From: an uncultured Lachnospiraceae bacterium
GTDB taxonomy: Bacteria > Bacillota > Clostridia > Lachnospirales > Lachnospiraceae
Direction: 5' to 3'
Length of the DNA stretch: 53,745 nt
NCBI GenBank assembly: GCA_900550235.1
Contig: URRQ01000010.1
Coordinates: forward strand, 1-53,745
Shown here: one piece after another, positions 1 through 8,009 of the stretch
Layout: each line of letters opens with the position of its first letter
How positions within the stretch are numbered: the first letter of the stretch is position 1
Program-made: the position numbers and the translations under genes
The notes under the pieces: generated by a model
The model's database searches: none
Seen by the model: only the letters and a program-made list of their open reading frames with translations
Told to the model about the DNA's origin: nothing

Positions 1-26
1 GAGGTATTCTTTTTGGTCAATTTCCT

Positions 27-1151
27 TTACTCTTTAAAGTATACAGGAAGCTCCTGTCCGTTTAATCCTAAAGCTCTTAGGTCAGCTCCTTTTGGAAGGA
101 TATAACGAAGTTCAACATGTTTGTTTTCCAAAGTTCCCTTTTGTCCGGATTGCATGGGATCACAATAGTATACTCGAGTTCTTCTTGTGCCGTCTGGACT
201 ATGTTCCATCGCTTCAGCGGCTGAGAATTCACTCCCCCGGTCGGTCAGTAGGATATGGACATATTTGCGGAATAGCATCTTCCCAAGAATGGATTCTAAC
301 AAGTCAACTCCGTTTTTCATGGCAATGGCTGTTTTCTCTTCCTGGTAAATGGCAAAAAGGAGACCGGCTTTTACAAACTTAAAGGTTTGTAAAAAAGGAC
401 CATTCGATTCATTGTTGTAAACGGTATCCATCTGTACAACGAAAACATCGGGATTGTCAGAAAGGTATGTTTTGTAATCCCGATACGTTCTGCCTTTTAG
501 ATACTTGTTATCTTTTCTTTTTTTGTAAACCTGAGCTTTCTTTTTTGGAAGCTTTCTGCTGAGTTGTCGTCTGAGATCCAACGAAGTAATCCCGGCAAGT
601 TCGCGGAATACACCGGATTCAATGTAATTATAGAGCGTTTTCTCGGAAATATTTAACTCAGGATGGTTGGCAAGTATCTGATAGGGAGAATGTCCCTGCT
701 TAAGAAGAGGAGCGATAACAGCAGCCATAGATTTTGCTTCCTGAACAGTAAGATTTACCCCCTGACGGGAATCGATGAGGGTTGTACGGTAATCCATTTG
801 TGCATCTTCAGGGCAGTATTGGAATTTATCAAATCTGCAGCGAGACCAAAGGGAGCAACCATTACAAGCACCCGGAGAGCGATCGCGCCTGGAGCAACGG
901 AAAGGGATGTATTCCGGGCAATCGAGTGTGCAGTTACGACCAAAGGCACATTTACGGTAGTTATTACATTCCAAAGGCATTTTACATTTATGTGTAAGCA
1001 CACGATGTAGTTTGATTTCTTTACCAACCGTGGATTTGTCTTTGCCGATAGTCTGGGCGATGGCAGTCTTGGTGGAATTGTTAGTAATACCAGTAAGAAT
1101 GATTCTCCGCTCTTCTAAAGTTAAATGTGAAAAAGCATTTGTAGTTTTCAT
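27..1151 (-). CDS. IS30 family transposase, probably C-terminally truncated
   Basis: Transposase of 374 residues that would cut and join the ends of its own IS element. The N-terminus has the IS30 helix-turn-helix (LTLEERRIIL, then a KSTVGKEI recognition helix). Residues about 57-115 form a cysteine-rich block seen in clostridial members of this family. The DDE catalytic triad is visible as D242 (VQMDTVYN), D304 (LLTDRGSEF) and E342 (GTLENKHVELR). After E342 the family normally continues for several dozen residues through an LSHIN-type segment. Here the protein stops 32 residues later with LPVYFKE, and neither other frame restores the expected tail. It may therefore be truncated or joined to unrelated sequence. 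Activity is doubtful for that reason. Confidence 0.85.
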   Translation of the reverse strand: MKTTNAFSHLTLEERRIILTGITNNSTKTAIAQTIGKDKSTVGKEIKLHRVLTHKCKMPLECNNYRKCAFGRNCTLDCPEYIPFRCSRRDRSPGACNGCSLWSRCRFDKFQYCPEDAQMDYRTTLIDSRQGVNLTVQEAKSMAAVIAPLLKQGHSPYQILANHPELNISEKTLYNYIESGVFRELAGITSLDLRRQLSRKLPKKKAQVYKKRKDNKYLKGRTYRDYKTYLSDNPDVFVVQMDTVYNNESNGPFLQTFKFVKAGLLFAIYQEEKTAIAMKNGVDLLESILGKMLFRKYVHILLTDRGSEFSAAEAMEHSPDGTRRTRVYYCDPMQSGQKGTLENKHVELRYILPKGADLRALGLNGQELPVYFKE

Positions 1152-1191
1152 ATGACACCAGCCTTTCTGCGACTGTCACAAAGGATAGTGT

Positions 1192-1268
1192 AAGACTAAA
1201 TGCTACATCTGTGGAAGTGGAAATGAGTGAAAGACTAAAATCTACTTCGTTCTATTCAAAGTGGAAAT
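1192..1268. repeat. Paired short direct repeats upstream of the transposase
   Basis: AAGACTAAA occurs at 1192-1200 and 1231-1239, and AAGTGGAAAT at 1215-1224 and 1259-1268, so the two motifs alternate. They lie between the transposase start and the tRNA promoter. Their placement suits transposase binding sites or the IS terminus, but this is inference from position only. Confidence 0.4.
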
Positions 1269-1311
1269 AAACTTTTCACTTCACTAAAATGAAAATAAAG
1301 TAAAAAAGTTG

Positions 1312-1340
1312 TTGACGTAATATGCGAGATATGGTATTAT
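1312..1340 (+). promoter_or_regulatory. Promoter of tRNA-Leu
   Basis: TTGACG at 1312-1317 and TATTAT at 1335-1340 are separated by 17 bases, an almost consensus housekeeping promoter. Transcription would start about 30 bases before the mature tRNA. Confidence 0.8.
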
Positions 1341-1377
1341 AAATTTCGGGTCAAGAAAGACCAAATGAAAATAATAT

Positions 1378-1462
1378 GCGCGAGTGTCGGAATTGGCAGA
1401 CGAGCTAGACTAAGGATCTAGTGATCAATGCGATCGTACGGGTTCAAGTCCCGTCTCGCGCA
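1378..1462 (+). tRNA. tRNA-Leu (anticodon AAG)
   Basis: A full 85-nt class II tRNA can be folded by eye. The acceptor stem GCGCGAG (1378-1384) pairs with CTCGCGC (1455-1461), with discriminator base A1462. The anticodon stem CTAGA/TCTAG (1405-1409/1417-1421) encloses the loop CTAAGGA, giving anticodon AAG at 1412-1414 (reads CUU leucine codons). A variable arm lies between the anticodon stem and the T arm, which contains GGTTCAAGTCC. The 3' CCA is not encoded. The gene stands alone with its own promoter and terminator. Confidence 0.95.
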
Positions 1463-1470
1463 GCTAAAGA

Positions 1471-1497
1471 AGGATTGAGAATTTCTCAATCCTTTTC
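1471..1497 (+). terminator. Terminator of tRNA-Leu
   Basis: AGGATTGAGA (1471-1480) pairs with TCTCAATCCT (1484-1493) around the loop ATT, followed by a T-rich tract. It abuts the stop codon of the convergent DUF2935 gene and may serve both. Confidence 0.85.
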
Positions 1498-1499
1498 TT

Positions 1500-2405
1500 C
1501 TACTCATTTTCTAATTGTTTATGTTCTCGAAGAAGACGAAGATAATGATGTGCTTCTCTGAGAAGGTGATCGGCAAACAGAGGTAGCATGATAGATTTTA
1601 ATTCGCATTCAGTTGAACCAACGGTCACATCTTGTTTAAAGTCACGAAAGTTTTCAGTCGCAGTAAGAGAAGTGTATTCGCTTTTCTCTTTCAGATCCAG
1701 TAGATCGGCATAGATTTCAGCAAAACAATTGGATTGTACGATTTCTTTGTTTTCAGAAGGATCCAAAAGTCCACGCAGAGTAAGGGCATGATCCATCATA
1801 ACATGATTCCAAAATTCTTGATCTATAGTATGAGCATTTTGTTCCATATCCGTACATTTTTGTGTATCAAATGCAAGTAAGGCATCGCGGTATGCGAGAG
1901 ATTCATGCAACATATGTTGAAGAAGAGAAGGATATAAAACAGTAAACATCGTGCAGGATTTCACGTAGTTGAGAACAGATTCCTGAAAACGAATAAAGCC
2001 ATTTAGAAGAAGCAGTACTTGTTGATTTGTCTGCTGTATATGGTGGGATAATTCTAGCGTAATCTTAGGGGAAGAGGTGGAAACAAGAGTTTCTTCCATG
2101 TGAGTGATATTTTTGTTGATCGGAATTCCGGTTAATTTTTCTGTTTGTTGTTCTGCCGTCAATGTACATCCCGTTACGAGTTCACAAGAATTCAATAGTT
2201 CGGGACGGATGGTACGGCTTCCCAGCCGGATTACACGAGACAGTAGTTGCTCAAATTGCTGTTTGAAACGAAGAGAACTGTGAGAAAAATCCTTGTTTGT
2301 CTCTGTGAAACCGTAGGAAAGAAAAAGAGCATGTTCTTTCATAATACGTAGAAAAAAGAGATGAAGTTCTATGGAAGATTGCGTATAAGCTTCCCGTTCA
2401 GTCAT
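1500..2405 (-). CDS. DUF2935 domain protein
   Basis: A 301-residue, all-helical cytoplasmic protein with no signal peptide. It resembles the DUF2935 family, which has a ferritin-like fold made of two similar four-helix halves. The pattern seen is E13-x-H15 with E24-H25 in the first helix, a later EFWNHVMMDHAL segment, and a C-terminal LLREAHHYLRLL helix, which are likely metal-ligand positions. The biochemical role is not established in the family. Metal binding is an inference from the His/Glu spacing. The gene is monocistronic and diverges from dgt. Confidence 0.75.
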   Translation of the reverse strand: MTEREAYTQSSIELHLFFLRIMKEHALFLSYGFTETNKDFSHSSLRFKQQFEQLLSRVIRLGSRTIRPELLNSCELVTGCTLTAEQQTEKLTGIPINKNITHMEETLVSTSSPKITLELSHHIQQTNQQVLLLLNGFIRFQESVLNYVKSCTMFTVLYPSLLQHMLHESLAYRDALLAFDTQKCTDMEQNAHTIDQEFWNHVMMDHALTLRGLLDPSENKEIVQSNCFAEIYADLLDLKEKSEYTSLTATENFRDFKQDVTVGSTECELKSIMLPLFADHLLREAHHYLRLLREHKQLENE

Positions 2406-2557
2406 AGATACCTCCCAAATATAGAATGTTATGCTTTATTTTATGAGAAAATGCAGAAAATGTGAGAAGAAATTGGAAAATAAAAAAGGAAATCGGAAAG
2501 GTTTGCAGAATATTATTAGTAGGAGCAATTGTTGGCGTGGAATATGTGAGGTGGCCT

Positions 2558-3565
2558 ATGACGATTCGAGAACAATTGGAAGAAAGAGAATTGGAATATT
2601 TAAGTCCATATGCAATGTTAAGCAGTAAATCAAAAGGACGTGAAAGAGAAGAGGAACAGTGTGATCTTCGTCCGGTTTTTCAAAGAGACAGGGACAGAAT
2701 ATTGCATAGCAAGTCTTTTCGTCGTTTGAAACAGAAAACGCAAGTCTTTCTTTTACCGAAAGGGGACCATTATCGTACGCGGCTTACCCATACATTGGAG
2801 GTGTCTCAGAATGCGCGAACCATCGCGAAGGCCCTTCGATTGAATGAAGACCTTGTAGAAGCAATCGCTCTGGGACATGATCTTGGTCATACTCCATTTG
2901 GTCATGCTGGAGAACGGGCGTTAAACCAAGTCTGTCCAGGTGGATTCAAACACAATGAACAAAGCGTACGTGTGGTGGAGCTTTTAGAGAAACATGGCAA
3001 AGGCTTAAATCTGACATGGGAAGTGCGTGATGGCATCTTAAATCATAAGACGAGTGGACGTCCGGCAACTTTAGAAGGTGAGATCGTGCGTCTTTCTGAT
3101 AAGATTGCATATATCAATCATGATATTGATGATGCAATTCGAGGAGGAATCTTAACACCGGAAGATATCCCGTTGAAATATCGTCAAGTGCTTGGAGAAA
3201 CAACGCGTATGCGTCTAAATACCATGATACACAATGTAATTCGGAACAGCGAAGGAAAACCTAAGATATCCATGTCTGGAGAAGTGGAAGAAGCAACAAA
3301 AGGACTTCGTAAGTTTATGTTCGAAAATGTGTATCTGAATCCTCGGGCGAAGAGAGAAGAACATAAAGCGGTAGAAATGATTCAAAATCTGTATGGATAT
3401 TATATGGATCATATCGAGCAACTTCCGGAAAAGTATTTAGAAATGATTGATCGTGGGGTCAGTACAAAAGAGCAGAGTGTCTGCGATTTTATTGCAGGGA
3501 TGACAGATGCATATGCTGTAAAGAAATTCCGAGAATATTTTATTCCGGAAGGCTGGGAAGAATAG
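2558..3565 (+). CDS. dgt: Deoxyguanosinetriphosphate triphosphohydrolase-like protein
   Basis: HD-superfamily dNTPase of 335 residues, expected to split dNTPs (typically dGTP) into deoxynucleoside and triphosphate and so tune dNTP pools. The metal-binding HD signature is complete: H78 in TRLTHTLEV, H107-D108 in LGHDLGHTPFGH, and the later Asp in SDKIAYINHD. The family-typical N-terminal RxxFxRDRDRILHSKSFRRL block is present. The frame is open from 2462, but ATG 2558 is chosen because GAGGTGG at 2548-2554 sits 3 bases before it and the extra 32 residues do not look like the family. It heads the dgt-dnaG-rpoD operon, 15 bases before dnaG. Substrate specificity cannot be read from sequence. Confidence 0.9.
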   Translation: MTIREQLEERELEYLSPYAMLSSKSKGREREEEQCDLRPVFQRDRDRILHSKSFRRLKQKTQVFLLPKGDHYRTRLTHTLEVSQNARTIAKALRLNEDLVEAIALGHDLGHTPFGHAGERALNQVCPGGFKHNEQSVRVVELLEKHGKGLNLTWEVRDGILNHKTSGRPATLEGEIVRLSDKIAYINHDIDDAIRGGILTPEDIPLKYRQVLGETTRMRLNTMIHNVIRNSEGKPKISMSGEVEEATKGLRKFMFENVYLNPRAKREEHKAVEMIQNLYGYYMDHIEQLPEKYLEMIDRGVSTKEQSVCDFIAGMTDAYAVKKFREYFIPEGWEE

Positions 3566-3580
3566 AAGGAGGAAACATCC

Positions 3581-5356
3581 ATGTATTATCCGGATGAACT
3601 GATAGAGGAAGTACGATCTAGAAATGACATTGTTGATGTGATTTCCGGATATGTAAAGCTTACAAAAAAAGGAAGCTCCTATTTTGGATTATGTCCTTTT
3701 CATAATGAAAAATCGCCTTCTTTTTCCGTAAGCAGGCAAAAACAGATGTACTATTGTTTTGGCTGCGGAGCGGGAGGAAATGTATTTACATTCATTATGG
3801 AATATGAAAACTATACATTTGTGGAAGCGTTAAAAATGTTGGCGGAAAGAGCCGGAATTGAATTACCGGAAGAGGAGTATTCAAAGGAAGCAAAAGAAAA
3901 GGCGGATTTGAAAACGGCAATTTTAGAAGTAAATAAATTGGCGGCAAAATATTATTATGCACAGCTTAAAACTGAACAAGGGAAACTGGCACATGATTAT
4001 CTGACAGGAAGAAAACTAAGCGAAGAGACAATCACAGCGTTTGGTCTTGGATATTCTACGAAGTATCGTGATGATCTGTACAGATATTTGAAGACAAAAG
4101 GATACCGTGATGAGGTGATAGCAAAAGCCGGCTTGATCAGCATTGATGAAAAACAAGGCGTATATGATAAATTTTGGAATCGAGTGATGTTTCCGATTAT
4201 GGATGCCAACAATCGTGTAATCGGATTTGGCGGTCGTGTGATGGGAGATGCAAAGCCAAAGTATTTGAACTCACCGGAAACGATTGCTTTTGACAAAAGT
4301 AGAAACTTATATGGATTGAACCGAGCCAGGACATCGAGAAAACCATATTTTTTAATATGTGAAGGCTATATGGACGTCATTGCGCTTCATCAAGCTGGTT
4401 TTACCAATGCGGTGGCATCGCTTGGAACAGCTTTAACTTCAGGTCATGCTTCCTTGATCAAACGATATGTGAACGAAGTATATTTAACATATGATAGCGA
4501 TGAAGCTGGAACAAAAGCGGCGCTTCGTGGAATTCCGATTTTGAAAGAGGCGGGAATTACGGCAAAAGTTCTTCGAATGGATCCGTATAAAGATCCCGAT
4601 GAATTTATAAAGAATTTGGGGGCAGAGGCCTTTGAAGAGAGAATTCGCCAAGCGAGAAATGGATTTATGTTTAGTCTGGAAATCCTGGAAAAAGACTATG
4701 ATATGAATTCGCCGGAAGGAAAAACCGAGTTTTATAATGAAGTTGCCAAACGGCTTTGCAATTTTGAAGAAGAGATTGAACGAAATAATTATATAGAAGC
4801 AGTAGCCAAAACATATCATCTTGGATATGAAACACTTCGAAAGCTTGTGGCAAAAATGGCTGTAAAAACAGGTCTTGCAACACCTGCATCCCGGCCAAAA
4901 CAGGCATTGAATCGGGAAAAGAATAAAGAAGATGGAAACCTTATTTCACAAAAGGTATTGATTACCTGGCTTTTGGAAGATGAAAAAATCTTTCGTCAGA
5001 TAAAAAAATACATTACTCCGAAAGATTTTACGGAGAAGTTATACACAACTGTAGCGGAACTTCTTTATCAGCAATATGAAAATGGAGCTTTAAATCCCGC
5101 GCAGATCATGAATCATTTTACAGATGAAGAAGAGCATCGAGAGGTTGCTTCCTTGTTTCACACGAAGATTAAAGAATTGACGACAAAGAGTGAGCAGGAG
5201 AAAGCGTTAAAAGAAACGATTATTCGAGTGAAGAATCATAGTATTGAGCACGCGACTCAGATGTTAGAGCCTACAGATATTCAAGGATTGCAGAAACTGA
5301 TGGAAGCCAAACGAGAGCTACAGAGCCTTCAAAAACTGCATATTTCTATTGAATAA
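3581..5356 (+). CDS. dnaG: DNA primase
   Basis: DnaG primase, 591 residues, normal length. It makes the RNA primers for replication together with DnaB helicase. The N-terminal CHC2 zinc finger has ligands C38, H41, C59 and C62. A catalytic core follows, with the TOPRIM acidic residues in LICEGYMDVIA (around residue 260) and the YDSDEAG motif (around 305). The C-terminal region of about 150 residues would bind helicase. AGGAGG lies a few bases before ATG 3581. It sits between dgt and rpoD, the classical macromolecular-synthesis arrangement, with 36 bases to rpoD. Confidence 0.97.
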   Translation: MYYPDELIEEVRSRNDIVDVISGYVKLTKKGSSYFGLCPFHNEKSPSFSVSRQKQMYYCFGCGAGGNVFTFIMEYENYTFVEALKMLAERAGIELPEEEYSKEAKEKADLKTAILEVNKLAAKYYYAQLKTEQGKLAHDYLTGRKLSEETITAFGLGYSTKYRDDLYRYLKTKGYRDEVIAKAGLISIDEKQGVYDKFWNRVMFPIMDANNRVIGFGGRVMGDAKPKYLNSPETIAFDKSRNLYGLNRARTSRKPYFLICEGYMDVIALHQAGFTNAVASLGTALTSGHASLIKRYVNEVYLTYDSDEAGTKAALRGIPILKEAGITAKVLRMDPYKDPDEFIKNLGAEAFEERIRQARNGFMFSLEILEKDYDMNSPEGKTEFYNEVAKRLCNFEEEIERNNYIEAVAKTYHLGYETLRKLVAKMAVKTGLATPASRPKQALNREKNKEDGNLISQKVLITWLLEDEKIFRQIKKYITPKDFTEKLYTTVAELLYQQYENGALNPAQIMNHFTDEEEHREVASLFHTKIKELTTKSEQEKALKETIIRVKNHSIEHATQMLEPTDIQGLQKLMEAKRELQSLQKLHISIE

Positions 5357-5392
5357 GGATAAAATAAAAGCAAACGAGAGGATGGATACGAA

Positions 5393-6508
5393 ATGGAAGA
5401 AAATATTGTAAAATTCGAAGATAAACTAAAGGAACTTGTTGCGTTAGCAAAAAAGAAAAAGAATGTACTGGAGATTCAAGAAATTAATGATGCATTGGCC
5501 GAGATTGAGCTGGATCCGGAGCAGATGGAAAAAGTGTTTGAATTTTTGGAATCTCAAAACATCGACGTATTGAGAATCAGCGGAGATGTAGATGATGTAG
5601 ATGACGATTTGGAGATCGTCATTGCAGATGAGGACGAAATTGATGTTGAAAAGATTGATCTTTCTGTTCCGGAAGGAATCAGTATTGAAGATCCGGTTCG
5701 TATGTATTTGAAAGAAATTGGTAAGGTACCGCTTTTGAGTGCAGAAGAAGAAATTGAACTTGCAAAGAGAATGGCAGAGGGAGATGAAGATGCTAAGAAA
5801 CGTTTGGCAGAAGCGAACCTTAGATTAGTTGTAAGCATTGCAAAACGTTATGTAGGTCGTGGAATGCTGTTCCTTGATTTGATTCAAGAAGGAAATCTTG
5901 GTTTGATCAAGGCAGTTGAAAAATTCGATTACGAAAAAGGATTTAAGTTTAGTACGTATGCAACATGGTGGATTCGTCAGGCGATTACAAGAGCTATAGC
6001 AGATCAGGCGAGAACAATTCGTATTCCGGTACACATGGTAGAAACTATCAATAAACTAATCCGTGTATCCAGACAGTTATTGCAAGAGCTTGGAAGAGAA
6101 CCGTCACCGGAAGAAATCGCAGAAGAATTGGACATGCCGGTAGATCGAGTACGTGAAATCTTAAAGATTTCTCAGGAACCGGTTTCTTTAGAAACACCGA
6201 TCGGTGAAGAAGAAGACAGCCATCTTGGTGATTTTATTCAGGACGATAATGTTCCGGTACCTGCAGAGGCGGCAGCAGCGACTTTATTAAAGGAACAATT
6301 AGATGAAGTATTGAATACATTAACAGATAGAGAACAAAAAGTGCTTCGTCTTCGTTTTGGTATGAATGACGGCCGTGCGAGAACATTGGAAGAAGTAGGA
6401 AAGGAATTTGATGTTACACGTGAACGTATCCGTCAGATCGAAGCAAAAGCGCTTAGAAAATTACGCCATCCAAGCAGAAGCCGTAAGTTAAGAGATTATC
6501 TTGACTAG
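5393..6508 (+). CDS. rpoD: RNA polymerase primary sigma factor
   Basis: Housekeeping sigma-70 factor (RpoD/SigA), 371 residues, the short Gram-positive form lacking the long non-conserved insertion of enterobacteria. Region 1.2 is seen at DPVRMYLKEIGKVPLLS, region 2 at ANLRLVVSIAKRYVGRG through FSTYATWWIRQAITRAI, region 3 at VHMVETINKLIRV, and region 4.2 as a helix-turn-helix (TLEEVGKEFDVTRERIRQIE). It recognises TTGACA/TATAAT-type promoters, which are abundant in this window. Its stop lies 10 bases before the start of trmK, so the two are probably translationally coupled. Confidence 0.98.
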   Translation: MEENIVKFEDKLKELVALAKKKKNVLEIQEINDALAEIELDPEQMEKVFEFLESQNIDVLRISGDVDDVDDDLEIVIADEDEIDVEKIDLSVPEGISIEDPVRMYLKEIGKVPLLSAEEEIELAKRMAEGDEDAKKRLAEANLRLVVSIAKRYVGRGMLFLDLIQEGNLGLIKAVEKFDYEKGFKFSTYATWWIRQAITRAIADQARTIRIPVHMVETINKLIRVSRQLLQELGREPSPEEIAEELDMPVDRVREILKISQEPVSLETPIGEEEDSHLGDFIQDDNVPVPAEAAAATLLKEQLDEVLNTLTDREQKVLRLRFGMNDGRARTLEEVGKEFDVTRERIRQIEAKALRKLRHPSRSRKLRDYLD

Positions 6509-6518
6509 GAGAAGAGAT

Positions 6519-7214
6519 ATGGAACTTTCGAAGAGATTACAGGCTGTGGCAGAGCTTGTTACGCCGGATTTAAAAGTTGCAGATATAGGAACAGACCATG
6601 CATATATTCCGATTTGGCTTGTAGAACAGAAAAAAAATCCATCTGCAATAGCAATGGATATCAATCAAGGTCCGCTTGAAAAGGCAAAGGAAAATATTGC
6701 GTTGCATGGACTCTCTTCCTGTATTAAGACACGACAATCTGATGGAATGAAACAATTGGAATCAAAAGAGGCAGAAAGCGTTGTGATTGCCGGTATGGGC
6801 GGAGGCCTTGTAATTAAGATTTTAGAAGATGTGAGAGAACGAAATCTTGGAATCAAAGAATGGATATTACAGCCACAGTCAGAGATAAGAAGAGTCAGAG
6901 AGTATTTGAACGAGTCGGGATATCAGATTGTAAAAGAAGATATGGTATTGGATGAAGGGAAGTTTTATCCAATGATGAAGGTTGTGAAAGGCGGCCGGGA
7001 AGTTTATTGCGAAGAAGAACTTTGTTATGGTAAGCTTCTATTGCAAAGTAAAAACCCGATACTAAAAACATTTTTGGAAAAAGAATTGGAACTTAAAAAT
7101 GGAATATACCAAAAACTAAAAAAGACTTCAGGACAGAGCGCGCAAAAGCGTGTGATGGAGTTGGAAAGTGATATTTCGTTGATTCAGGAGGCGTTACATA
7201 TCTATGTTTTGTAA
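6519..7214 (+). CDS. trmK: tRNA (adenine(22)-N1)-methyltransferase
   Basis: TrmK-family SAM-dependent methyltransferase of 231 residues, which makes m1A22 in tRNA. The SAM-binding segment is VADIGTDHAYIPIWL near the N-terminus, followed by AMDINQGPLEKA and the family-specific VIAGMGGGLVIKIL. The C-terminal part is the helical coiled-coil tail typical of the family. An upstream TTG at 6501 is possible but overlaps rpoD. ATG 6519 is preferred because AGGAG (6507-6511) stands 7 bases before it. The gene follows rpoD directly and overlaps the next gene by 11 bases, a widespread Firmicutes arrangement. Confidence 0.9.
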   Translation: MELSKRLQAVAELVTPDLKVADIGTDHAYIPIWLVEQKKNPSAIAMDINQGPLEKAKENIALHGLSSCIKTRQSDGMKQLESKEAESVVIAGMGGGLVIKILEDVRERNLGIKEWILQPQSEIRRVREYLNESGYQIVKEDMVLDEGKFYPMMKVVKGGREVYCEEELCYGKLLLQSKNPILKTFLEKELELKNGIYQKLKKTSGQSAQKRVMELESDISLIQEALHIYVL

Positions 7215-7983
7215 AGAAATTATAGAAAAAATAGAAGAGACTTATCCTAAGAATCGAGCCATGGATTGGGATAATGTCGGACTTTTGGTTGGATCTACAG
7301 AAAAGGAAGTATCTAAGATTTTTATCGGACTGGATTTGACAGATGAGGTTATTGAGGAAGCGATAAAATGGGGGGCAGATATGATCGTCACTCATCATCC
7401 CCTTATTTTTTCGCCGTTGCGTTCAGTAACGAATCAGTCTTTTATTGGAAGACGAGTCATTCGATTGATACAGCATGATATAGCATATTATGCGATGCAT
7501 ACAAATTATGATATTCTGCGAATGGCGGAACTTGCTTCAGATATTATTGGACTTCAAGAAGCGGAAGTGTTGGAAACGGTATTTCAAGAAGAAAAAGCAG
7601 AGGGAATCGGTAAAATCGGACTGTTTGCAGAGGAGATGACATTAGAAGAATGTTGCAAACTTATCAAAGAACGTTTTCATTTGGAAACAGTAAAAGTATT
7701 TGGCGATTTATCTCAGAAAGTAAAAAAAGCTGCAATTTGTCCGGGTTCCGGTAAAAGTGTAATCAAGGAGTCTTTGAAGAAAAAAGCAGATGTGTTGATT
7801 ACAGGGGACATTGATCATCATGAAGGCATAGATGCAGTTGCAAGAAATTTGATGATCATAGATGCAGGACATTATGGATTGGAACATATCTATATAGAAG
7901 ATATGCGAAAATATTTAGGAAGAAGACTTTCCGGGATAGAGATAAAAGCGATGGATTTGAAAGCGCCATTTCAAGTGATATGA
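7204..7983 (+). CDS. Nif3-like dinuclear metal centre protein
   Basis: Nif3/YqfO/YbgI family protein, 259 residues, a short version without the inserted PII-like domain of Bacillus YqfO. Metal ligands are recognisable in MIVTHHPLIFSPL, AMHTNYDI and the C-terminal ITGDIDHHEG plus DAGHYGLEHIYIE. Family members form hexameric toroids with two metal ions per subunit. They are often annotated as GTP cyclohydrolase 1 type 2 homologues, but the true function is unsettled. The start overlaps the trmK end. The linkage trmK-Nif3 is very conserved and suggests a shared, unproven role around tRNA or nucleotide modification. Confidence 0.88.
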   Translation: MFCKEIIEKIEETYPKNRAMDWDNVGLLVGSTEKEVSKIFIGLDLTDEVIEEAIKWGADMIVTHHPLIFSPLRSVTNQSFIGRRVIRLIQHDIAYYAMHTNYDILRMAELASDIIGLQEAEVLETVFQEEKAEGIGKIGLFAEEMTLEECCKLIKERFHLETVKVFGDLSQKVKKAAICPGSGKSVIKESLKKKADVLITGDIDHHEGIDAVARNLMIIDAGHYGLEHIYIEDMRKYLGRRLSGIEIKAMDLKAPFQVI

Positions 7984-8009
7984 TCAGCGGATAGAAAAGA
8001 GGGAAGTAT

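Larger units (their letters stand above)
1..1268 (-). mobile_element. IS30-family insertion sequence, partial
   Basis: The left edge of the window holds one end of an IS30-type element. It comprises the transposase gene plus about 115 bases upstream of it that contain two pairs of short direct repeats (1192-1200 with 1231-1239, and 1215-1224 with 1259-1268). The other end lies outside the window or is missing, so terminal inverted repeats could not be compared. The right boundary given here is a guess placed at the outer repeat, just before the promoter of tRNA-Leu. The element reads away from the tRNA gene. Confidence 0.5.

Noticed and set aside
2462..2557. N-terminal extension of Dgt
   Set aside because: No binding site before the first ATG, the residues do not resemble the family, and ATG 2558 has a good site.
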